Of a DNA stretch of 42,867 nucleotides, positions 1-9,318 are shown in pieces. Within the stretch, counting starts at the first letter, position 1; each line of letters opens with the position of its first letter. Both the position numbers and the translations under genes were made by a program. The DNA comes from Phaeoceros laevis. Lineage: Eukaryota; Anthocerotophyta; Anthocerotopsida; Notothyladales. Under the pieces are notes generated by a model. It saw nothing but the letters and a program-made list of their open reading frames with translations, had not been told where the DNA came from and made no database searches. The stretch lies in assembly GCA_049999765.1 (NCBI GenBank), contig JBNGIQ010009305.1:223498-266364 (forward strand). The letters run 5' to 3'.

Positions 1-1754
1 ACCATAAAAAAATTGGCGAGGAAGAAGACTTCTATTCTGAGTAGAACTCTGGCTGGGGCTACGAGAAAGGTGAGAACCCGTAATAGTGTAGTCAATGTCA
101 TAATCCAATGGTTGGTCAAAGCTACATAATCTGCCGTCAAGAATCCATAGTGCCGAGTCAAACTTGATACTAAAGCAGAGTGTCATGCATTTAGGAAGAT
201 ATACATCACTTGTAGAACCTCGGACTTCTCTAGCTGAGAGTGAGAGCCCAAGCTGGATAGAGGAACTTCAAGGAGAACTTGCCACTCATGCACAAGGTGT
301 GATTAATGACAAGAATTACATGAGATTCAAGTGATGCACAAGTTGAGATTAATGACAAGAATTTCATGAGATTCAATTGTGATACTCTATCAAGCTTCCG
401 ACTAGTAAGGTAGATGGGGGTGATATAGGCCACCCTAACTTCACCCCTTATAACTTTTGCATTTTTTTAAGAATTCTTTTTTTTTTACACCTAGTTTAGG
501 CCATCTATATGCCACCTGGGCGATGCATGGGCCACTTTTTGCATTGATGGGTACCTTTTGTGTGCTGGCCCATACATGGGCCCCATATATGGCCAGTATT
601 TGCATTGATGGGCACCTTTTGTGAGCTGGCCCATACATGGGCCTCTATTTGCATTGATGGGCACCTTTTGTGTTGTGTGTGGGCCAGCCTTTGCTCCCAA
701 TGGGGGGCCCAAGATTTTAGGAATGGAGTACATATCTTTATGGGCATCACATGTCACCCGCCTAGCTAGATATGTTTTTTTAATTCTTCCCATTTTAGTG
801 TATGCTCTAGGGGCTAAGTGTCATGGCAAGCTTCGGTTTTACTGCCTAGGGAGCTCATTTCTCCACCAAAATTGTTGCACTATAGCTTGTTTGAAAGGTA
901 GAACCTAGATTATCATCCTCACAAACTCTTGGGTCGCCAATGTCAAAATAACCATTGTTCTATCCACTCTTAGCTCGGGATGGATTTCTACAAATGTCTG
1001 CCCATGGCTTCATGTGTGAGCAGCCATGGCTAGGTTAGGGAAAGGGAAGTTTTAGGTTCATCCATGCCCTCTTACATGGTTGAATTTTTTTTTTTGAAAA
1101 TCGCTTTTCTAACTTGTCAAATGCACATAATATGTGGCCTACACTACACACACGTCCCGCCCATACTAGAGTAGAGAGATAGCCTAAACGACCTACATGG
1201 CCTAAATGACCCCCATCTACCTTATGTGGCACAGTCACGATTCATTTTTGGACTTAGGATTTGGTGTCAAGTTGTCAACCACCCCTCACTAGAGTAGGGC
1301 ATGATCCATTAATCGAGTATCATAATACTAAAAGTACTTAAGTCATCAATTAGCATTTGAAACTAGCTAGGTAGCTAGGTACCAACGGCAATAGGACGTT
1401 GGGTAACCCTGCCGTTGAAGTGCCCTCCCGGCAACAGCAGGAGTCTAACTTATGGTTCGGTTTCGTACCGCGACGTGAACATTTCGACCAGCTTGGGCCG
1501 ACTCCAAAGGTCCAGTGCCACAAAGTTGGAAGTAGGCCGCGACTTTCAGATGATTCGATGATAGGGCCCTTGTCCACCGCGACTGCGAAAGGTCGAGTCC
1601 CCAATTGCAATACCACGTCACTTTAAGCACTCTGAATTTCTGAAGTTCAGTTTGGCGGCAAATTTGCTGCAAAACTACCAAGCACAGGCCATCATCCGAA
1701 GACGCGCCCTTGTAGATTCGGCGTTTGTGCATCCACAAGTAGCAAAAAGGGGTC
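1..1754. other. Gene-free flank downstream of the Kir-like gene
   Basis: I see no convincing coding exon here. The open frames over 441-908 arise from the tandem repeat listed separately, and those at 1350-1750 overlap on both strands without family resemblance. The last few hundred bases lie just past the stop codon of the minus-strand channel gene and probably hold its 3' untranslated region. Confidence 0.5.
541..700. repeat. Short tandem repeat (GCATTGATGGG... units)
   Basis: Three direct copies of a unit beginning GCATTGATGGG start near 541, 602 and 651. Each is followed by CACCTTTTGTG or a close variant and a GGCCCATACATGGGCC palindromic segment in most copies. Unit length varies (about 61 and 49 bases). 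Overlapping open frames on both strands follow from the repeat and are not evidence of a gene. Confidence 0.8.
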
Positions 1755-4700
1755 TCAGTCGTTCCGCGTCCTTGTGAGTCCGTGGTCACTCGTGGCTCTT
1801 GTGAAGGAAGAAGATTTGGTTTCCCACAGCTTCCTGTTCCGAAGTCCAGTCACCCAGCCGTTCACCACTCTGTTTTCGCTAGGAGTGTCAAGGCCCGGCG
1901 GCTCATCGGGATGCTCAGCGCTGTCGGTCCCGACTTCCTCCGCAGACTGTTTGTCACCGCTTCTTAACTCGGGAGAATTTTCAGAAACAGAGGACTGCTC
2001 CATTTCCTTGCGTCTGGCAACATTCCCTTCCAATCTACTGACGGCCTGACTAACAATCCCTGCCACCTGCAAATGGTGCAGAGTCAGAACCAGGAATATC
2101 TCGAACTCTGGAAAAACTCATACCTGGAAATGGAACATGCATTTCAATCGTGAAGAGCTCATCTACCTTGAAAGGTCTGAGAGTATCGATTTTCGAATGA
2201 TCCAGCACCCTGTGCCCTTTGGCATTCAAGCTTATAAAGTCCTCATAATCTCCATCCCAGATGATGTCACCATCATGTACGAAGTAGTCCTAAATAAGGG
2301 GAATCTAAATTGTCAGGTCAAAAACACCTGGAGGCAGCATCCCTTACGAGAAACATACCCAGCTGGACAAGACTGCAACATACCTCAAGGTGAAATATAG
2401 GTTGCATTGAGGTTCGTTCTAGAGCCATTATAGTCAGAGAGAATGAAGCATCACCCTCCTGGAGTGTTCCCATGGTGTGTCCGTAAATAGGACTGTCTCT
2501 ATCGATGACATGGCGCACCATAATCCCATAGCGCAAGTAGGATACCTACAAACCAGCGAAGTAAGCAAGTCTTGTTCTGTCAGAATGATTGTTGGAAGGC
2601 CACAAAGGAGTGTATGTAAACCTATGAAAGTGCACCATACCTCGGACCTAAGGAGATTGAGATTTTGAGTTGAACAGAACATAGAGCCAGTAGGGAGCTT
2701 GATAAATATCCTGAAGATGAGACATATTTTTGCATCCACCAACTCGCAAGGGGGTGGGCCAGTAAGAACCAGTCGTACTGCCAAAACGCTGCAAGTCGTT
2801 ACACAGGAGTAAGAACAGACACCTACATAACAATTCAGAAGGACAAAGGCGTGACGTCTCTTCAGCAACTCAATCGCACTATATTGTTTGAAATACATAC
2901 TGACCGGAATCGCTCCTTGGTCTCATCTGAAGAGGGAACAAAGTCACTCTCTCTGATCACAGCCTTCTTTGAGCACCGTACAGGATGGGATGGTTGAGAC
3001 ATTCGAGCAAATACTGTCCACAGTATGCATGCACAGACTCCATTTTCGTCACCAACTGGAAAACATCAAGACGTCCTGCTAAAGACCAGTACAAGAGAAC
3101 GTAATTCTGCTTACCAGCCCCACTGAGGAAGACAAACAAGAATTGAGCCAAAAGTGTATTCACATTTGCTACAAGTAGACAAAACGGCGCAACAGCTGTC
3201 ACTGGAGAGCCTCCAAAGGTTGTGGATAACGACAATCTGCATGCAAGCAAAAGCCAGTCTAGCACCATTGAGAAGTTGGAAAATTGCTGCCTTGTGAGGT
3301 CCTTGGAAGCATAAAATTACAACACCAAAGGATCTAAAACACATGGACTAGCCATCAAGTAACCAGCAGCTAGAGCTCACTTACGAATAAAGGAAAACAC
3401 TTATGAATTTGGCATAGTCAGATTGAGCTTGCGTTTCATTCGGCTTCCTAGTTGGGTCCCCTTCGAAATTTAGCCCAGCCATGTCCACCAGATAGAAAGG
3501 AGTGAAAAACAATCCCAATGCAACAGGTGCAAGGAAGACACCAACAAGGAAATGACCGATTGGCATCTGCAATCAGATACAACACATTAGCACAGGGTAA
3601 CCTCATGTGAAGACATACCCAGCTGTATATATCATCACTTATGACTTGCAGCAAAAAACAACTGGTGAGCAGATCACTACCTTCAGACAGGCCACATAAA
3701 AATCCTGTATAAAAGATAAGTAGCCCTTCTCCTGCTTCACAATCATGCTGTCCATCCCTTTTCTTCCCCTTGGTCGCCACCTCACAGCAGCTGTCTCTGC
3801 CCCTTCGAAAGCAGCTGCACCAGCTCCACCTGCGTCCTCATCTGCACTAGGATATTGAAGATCGTCAACCCTGTTCTCCAGCAGATCGTTTGCAGGGCTC
3901 CTAATGTGTGCCATGTGATTAGCGAAGACCACAGTGTGCCTCAGCCGCCGCCACCTATTACGAGCCCCTATGGTAGGAGAATGTGTAGTAGTCAGGTTGC
4001 TGTCCGATGAATCCTTGCTAAGTTGCCTCTCCAGCTTGGGAAATGATGCAGGGTTAAGAGCATCCAACTCATCGTCAGCCCTTCCTTCAAGTACAGAAAC
4101 TGGTATAGAGTAATCTGGGACTCCATCCTCTGCATATCCAGTACCTGACCCGGTGGCCACCTCTGCAGCTGCAAGAAACCGGGAAGAAGCACTGTCTCCC
4201 AGTAAAGCAGAAGACGACGACGTTGAAGTGGTTGCAGAGGATGACTCAATATCCCTGGAAGTGATCTCTGCATACGGACCCTCACTCAAAGAAGCCATCC
4301 GGATTACAGAATCTGCCAAACTGGGCTTGCTGACCTCTCCATTAATCCCCTCGAACCTTACCACCCCGTCTGATCTCATACAGTGCTCCCTGCTTGCAGA
4401 CGTACCAGCAATACCCCCCATATTCACTTGAACCCCTACATGTCTTCGGTACACTTTCGGAGGCTTAGGATTCTTGCTCTGTAACGATTTTTTCTTGTAC
4501 AGCAGAATATCTCTCAATCCATCCTCGCCTAGACTCCTCTGCTCTAACGGATTTTCCACATGCACGACATCCTCCCCACCAACGAGTACTTCCCCTGTTT
4601 CCAGCTCATGGTCTATGTCCTTGCTAGTAAACTGCGAGTGCTGACCCTTCCTGCCCTTCTTCTTATCGGCCTTGACGGATTCAAGACCTCCCACCTTGCC

Positions 4701-4796
4701 ACCTTGCCGAAAACCTCCCCCAGATGAAGCTTTGATGTGGTCGGAGGCATCATAGTACGATTCCTTCTTCGACAGCTCATGACCTATGCTTGGCAT
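1755..4796 (-). CDS. Inward-rectifier potassium channel-like protein (Kir/KirBac type), 8 exons
   Basis: Proposed exons, 5' to 3' on the minus strand: 4796-3681, 3566-3385, 3236-3115, 3013-2905, 2788-2641, 2545-2384, 2289-2124, 2059-1755. All junctions are GT-AG and keep phase, giving about 769 aa. Residues 1 to about 350 are a Ser/acidic-rich, probably disordered extension. Then come a slide-helix-like segment (SFIQDFYVACLK), TM1 (GVFLAPVALGLFFTPFYLV), a pore loop (SLSLSTTFGGSPVT), TM2 and the linker GAVFARMSQPSHPVRCSKKA, matching the Kir 'FA(K/R)hSrP' signature. The C-terminal domain shows LNLLRSEV, HVIDRDSPIYGHT and DHSKID, all typical of Kir. The expected role is a tetrameric membrane K+ channel, but the filter lacks GYG. 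The start is uncertain: the frame is open upstream of 4796 without an ATG, so a 5' exon may be missing. Confidence 0.85.
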
Positions 4797-5698
4797 AGTA
4801 GATGCCCTCACAAGGCCCTCCGAGGCCTTGCTCGGCGCCGTTTGAGTCGCCTTAAACGACTCATGGGGAGTGAAAAAATTGCCGGCTGTCGCACACAGGA
4901 TAGATTCCAACCCAGTCTCTTCTATGGACCGTGCAGACGAGAGGTGGATCCGCAGATTCTCCCGCTTCCACGCCGTTGTGCTGACCTTGGATCACCTAAA
5001 ATCTCTCAGAATACACTACCGAACCAGTTGATCACACCACCACCGTCGCTACCAACCAATGAATGCATCCAGCCTCCTGTCCCCCGAACATTTGTCGACG
5101 TATTTACGCACAGAGACGATTGTCAGAGGGAGCTGCCTGCCGGAGAGTGACAATCGCTGGCTGACTGGACGACACAATGTGACAAAACACTTCAATCCAC
5201 GGCTTGTGCGCAGGAGTGAGTGAAGAAAGCCGGGTTAGAAGCTCGAATGGCAAACGTAAGCATTCAGATCCAAAACGCTTGAATGGATCCTAGAGGGGCT
5301 CCTGCAATGGATCCTAGAGGTGGCCAAGTGCTCCAGTCGACAGGCGTCCTGGACTGATTGATCAGTGGATCAGAATCCGATAAGTGCGGGGTGGAAGTGT
5401 CGGGAAGAGTACGCGGTACAGTGGTCGGTGCTGGCAAAAATTGCAGATATTCCTAGAATATCTGGCAACTCTAAGATTTCTCTATCTCCTATGCTGGACT
5501 ACCCTACTTCTATCGAAGAACTTGTTAGTCGCGCGATCGTCGCCGCATCGGAAGCTCTCCTGCGTGTCTGATGAAAAGCTGTGCCTTCGGCACCTGGAAG
5601 TCCCTTGTCCTGACCGGAAACCTCCACTCGCAGTGGGACAGGTGGCCAAAAGTCCAGAGGTATAAAAAAGCTACAGTGTGGTAAATGTCCGAAGATAC
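4797..5698. other. 5' flank of the Kir-like gene
   Basis: The minus-strand reading frame of the first channel exon stays open to an in-frame TGA near 5001 but contains no ATG. The stretch is therefore 5' untranslated sequence or includes an unresolved upstream exon. A 15-base direct repeat (AATGGATCCTAGAGG) occurs twice around 5282-5322. No other gene is seen. Confidence 0.5.
5664..5669 (-). terminator. Pol III terminator-like T6 run
   Basis: Six consecutive T on the minus strand, about 30 bases past the 3' end of the tRNA-Ala gene. This suits RNA polymerase III termination. Confidence 0.55.
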
Positions 5699-5771
5699 TG
5701 GAGATGACGGGCATCGATCCCGTTACCTCCCGTATGCGAAACGGGCGCTCTACCATCTGAGCTACATCCCC
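5699..5771 (-). tRNA. tRNA-Ala (anticodon CGC), copy 1
   Basis: A 73-base cloverleaf without intron. The acceptor stem GGGGATG pairs with CATCTCC and has a G3-U70 wobble, the alanine identity element. The D stem is GCTC/GAGC, the anticodon stem is CCCGT/ACGGG with loop TTCGCAT (anticodon CGC), and the T stem is ACGGG/CCCGT. The discriminator base is A, and CCA is not encoded, as in eukaryotic nuclear tRNA genes. The T loop reads ATCGATG, with A instead of T at position 54, which also puts one mismatch in the internal B box. Confidence 0.93.
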
Positions 5772-7238
5772 ACAGAATACATGTTGCGTTACACACTTTA
5801 TCTAATTTAGTGCATGACCTTGCAACCAAAAACCGATCGCTAGTGTTGTACGGCTAGTGCTAATGACTAGTAACGAGTAGTTAAATTGGAGGAGGCATGC
5901 CCTGCGGCAGGCACAGTGTGAACACAAATGGGACATTTTGATTGCTGGCAGGGCACCATGTGGGCCTGTTTAGATTGCCCATTAGTGCACGGCATTGCCG
6001 TTTAGTTTACATTCCAGATCCTAGGTAGGACGACGTTTTGGTGAAAGAGGACCTGCCCTCTAGCTAATTAAGAGCAGGTGCCGTTGTCAAATGACGTTAT
6101 GCCGTCACTTGACCGGGTGAAGCGAAAAACACGCGAGCCAGCACGCGAGCGAGCTCAACGGCAGGCGGTGCGCATCGGATTTAGGAACGAGTGCGGGGTA
6201 GCCACAGTCGAAAATCTTGTGTCTTTGCGGAAGGTGTTGTAAGCGGTTTCACTTGCCGTGAGCATCTGCGTGTGGAGCCAGCTAGGTTGTCCCCTAGGCG
6301 CATGTAGAGCATGCGACCTAAAAGCTTTTTGGGTGCGTGAGTGATGGCTGGATAGACATGGGATGCGCCACATGGGTCTACTTTCATAGGGCTCCGGGCC
6401 GGCATGAGGTCAGGAGAAGACACAGTGCCACGAGACACACTTGCCTCACGTCGGAACAGGCACCCCCAAAGGATTCATGAGTTACATTCCAAAATTGGAC
6501 TTATTTCATGGATCCAGAACCATGTTAATTATGTCATGTCTCTAGAGAATATGTGGATGAGGATGTTATGTTGTTCATCCCATGTTTGTGCAGATTTGTG
6601 CAAACAACATATATGAATAGGGATGTTATGTACATAAGAATATTATGTTATTTTAAGACTGTTGCAAGTTAAACTTGCATCCCAAGCATGGCAATTATTC
6701 TTTGCGACCTCCACTCTAAATAGCCTCAAACTTCCAAAAGAGGAGGCAATAAACATATGATTCATGGGAATTTCATCCGGTTCTTTTACTTTGGAGTCAT
6801 TCTTAAATAGTTACACTCTAGCACCAAGGCATGACGCCTGCAACTTATAGCCCTATTCCGCGCGAAGATAAGGCCTGGTGCCTCTTATTAGTATCCTAAT
6901 GTAATTCCGGTCATGGCAAACCATTTATGATCTTTTCCTAGTAAGTAAGCCAATCAACACGTGTTATTTCAAAAAACGAACAGTCGGATTGTCTGATGGT
7001 TGATAGCCCTATGAAAAGGGCATCCTTATGAGGAGAGGGGGGGGTTGGTAGGATGGTAGAGGCTTATACTCGGCGGCTTAGTCTCGGCCTCGCGGCGGAC
7101 CTTGTACTTTGACTTCAAAAACGTGGCACTATACAACGGAGACACTTGTCCCTTAGCGAAAGAAGAGCTGGACGTCCTGCAAGACGTCGCCGGCATGTCA
7201 AAGCAAAAGATCAAAAAAGCGGTCTAATAATTTTTATA
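5772..7238. other. Spacer between the two tRNA genes
   Basis: No gene is recognised. A short plus-strand open stretch of about 54 codons ending near 7227 (it includes NGDTCPLAKEELDVLQD) looks protein-like but has no ATG at its start. It may be a decayed fragment. Confidence 0.45.
7213..7218 (-). terminator. Pol III terminator-like T6 run
   Basis: Six consecutive T on the minus strand, about 20 bases beyond the 3' end of the second tRNA-Ala gene. Confidence 0.55.
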
Positions 7239-7311
7239 TGGAGATGACGGGCATCGATCCCGTTACCTCCCGTATGCGAAACGGGCGCTCTACCATTTGA
7301 GCTACATCCCC
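7239..7311 (-). tRNA. tRNA-Ala (anticodon CGC), copy 2
   Basis: Identical to the copy at 5699-5771 except for one base in the D loop (A instead of G). It keeps the CGC anticodon, the G3-U70 pair, all stems and the same unusual A54 in the T loop. The flanks of the two copies do not look alike, so the duplication is old or was confined to the gene itself. Confidence 0.93.
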
Positions 7312-7663
7312 GATTTACACGACCTCGCGTTTGAAAAGTAGGTAACCTAATCTTAAGTTTTGCGGTCTAGCAGCAATAGGCTAGGGGCTCCAATATCCAC
7401 GCATGATCCTCGATCCGTCTATTCAATCGATAGCGAAGCGTTTGCGAGACGCAACCAAAGGGCGGAGGCAGCGAAGAGGAAGGGGTTTTTATTAGGTGAT
7501 CGACGGTGAGAGCGGTGCGGGCAGCGGCCGGTAGCAGCACAGACGAAAGCCGAGCCCAAACAACCCAAAGCCTTCCACTGACGCGTTAATTTTACACACC
7601 ACCGTGCTTAGCCCTCCGTAGGGCAACTTATTCTAAGATTTACAAGGGCTACGCAGGTTTTGT
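7312..7663. other. 3' flank of the CW-MBD gene
   Basis: No gene is seen. This stretch lies directly beyond the stop codon of the minus-strand CW-MBD gene and probably includes its 3' untranslated region. Confidence 0.45.
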
Positions 7664-9318
7664 TCAACTTTTGAGGAGTTTGTGCGAAGGGCTTGCGCTG
7701 CTTCCAGCACCCAGCAGCTCCTGGCGTCTCTTTTTCTGCAGCTTGGGGTCCATGGGCCGTGGCCGGCTGAAGTTGAACTGAGCCAGAGAAGCATCTTCTT
7801 CTGGATGATCTGCCAGAAACCTGCTCACAGCCCACACAACGGACATGAGCAGCACATCATGGTTCCACTTGTTTCTTGCTTCAGCACCAGCAGCCGCCGC
7901 TTACTTGACGATATCGTTCATGGACCTCATCGTCCTTCCATCCGGTGTGAGATAGTACCTGCGCCAGCAAAAGCATCCGCAGGAGAAAGCAGGATGAGTG
8001 CTAGGGAAGGCGGTTAAGTGAGTGACTGACTGAACGGATGGACTCCTTACACGTCCGAGAAGATGAGCGAACCCTCGCCACGGATGACCACCTTCCTCTC
8101 CCAACCGGGGGGCGGCCGGGAGATGTTGGCCTTGTCCATGGCCCAGACGAAGCCCACGTCCCCGGCGGTGATCTCTGCAGGCTGCTCGCAGGAGCAGTGA
8201 GGTGCCCAGTGGTGCGCGTACTCGCACTTGAAGGGGAACTTGGAGTTCATCTCTCTGATGTGCTCGTACACCTGCTTGTTGGGAATCCATCGCCATTTCT
8301 GGCACACGCAGCACTGCACAGTATAGGACCCAACGGTGACGGCCGGTCGGCGGGGTCCTTCATGCGTGGTCCTGATGTTGGGGTTCTTGCCGCTGCCGCT
8401 GCCTGGCCTGGGAGGGAGCGCAAGTCCCCCGCCTCCGTCACCGGGCTCTCTGGCGGCCAGGGGAATCGGGGCCAGAGACAGGGCTCCCGTTCCTATCTCC
8501 CCCTGCGCTAGCTGGCCCCATTCCGCAGCTACCTTGGTCTGGGCCGCCTCTCTACTCGGAGCATCCCCGGATGCCACCACCCTGGTGCTGTAGATCACCT
8601 CCGCCTTGGGCACCAGCGACCCTTCTTTTCGGCGATCGAAGGAGGTGATGGTGGCAGGAGCTGCGGGGGGAGCTGCCACCTGCAATTCACAGCTCCTCTC
8701 AACCTTGACAGAACCCGGAGCCGTTGCCTGCAGGACCTCCGCATTTTCCCCATTCAAAGGTTCCGCCTTCACGGCTGCGAGGGGAGCAGCATCCACAGCA
8801 GCGGCCTGCCGCTTGAGGGACGTCGATTCGGAGGAGGAGTCGTCCGAGATGTAAATCACTTCCCTTCCCTTGCTGCTGCTACCACTGGGATACTGCTGCT
8901 TCACCTCTTCCACCTGTACAAGTTCCGCCACCTGCTCCTCCTCCACCTTCACCTCCCCCACCTGCACCTCTTCCACCTGGCAGTGCACAAGTTCCGCCGC
9001 CAGCTCCTCCTCCGCCTTCACCTCCACCTCATCCACCTGCACAAGTCCCGCTACCGCATCCTCCTCTTCCACCTTCACCTCCACCTCTTCCACCTGCACA
9101 AGTTCCGCTACCTCCTCCTCTTCCACCTTCTCCTCCACCTTTTGCACCTGCACAAGTTCCGCCACCACCTCCTCCTCGTTGCTACACGCCTCAGTCGGGG
9201 CTCTCCGAGTTCCTATATTCAGCACCACCGCCTCCACCCCTGACAAAGCTGCTCCAAGCTCCTGCTGCTGGTCCTCCTTAATCACCCCTCCCACAGCTGG
9301 TAAAGGTCTCTCCTCCAT
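7664..9318 (-). CDS. CW-type zinc finger plus methyl-CpG-binding-domain protein, 3 exons
   Basis: Exons on the minus strand: 9318-8051, 7958-7905, 7820-7664; all introns are GT-AG and in phase, giving about 492 aa. The start is the first ATG after an in-frame stop. Residues about 48-142 are five acidic repeats. Residues about 333-382 form a CW zinc finger (QCCVCQKWRW, then KCEYAHHW and CSCEQP). An MBD follows, starting around NISRPPPGWERKVVIRGEGS and continuing through YYLTPDGRTMRSMNDIVKFL across both introns to FNFSRPRP. This CW-MBD order is that of plant MBD1/2/4/12-class proteins. The family is nuclear: CW modules often read histone H3 lysine methylation, and this MBD subclass often does not bind methyl-CpG well. 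Chromatin reader function is inferred. Confidence 0.88.
8893..9177 (-). repeat. In-frame acidic repeat inside the CW-MBD gene
   Basis: Five degenerate copies of a module with core VAELVQVEEV, each followed by a Lys/Glu-rich tail (KVEEE), encoded within the first exon. The copies are in frame and vary in length. This is a coding minisatellite that gives a highly acidic, probably extended segment N-terminal to the CW finger. Confidence 0.85.

Noticed and set aside
3639-4910. Channel exon starting with Met at 4910
   Set aside because: The codon at 4910 is TTG. The first ATG in this frame is at 4796, and the 3' end is trimmed to the GT donor at 3681.
7085-7227. Small plus-strand open stretch ending in SKQKIKKAV
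   Set aside because: It lacks an ATG at a sensible position and is only about 54 codons. Mentioned as a possible fragment but not called a gene.
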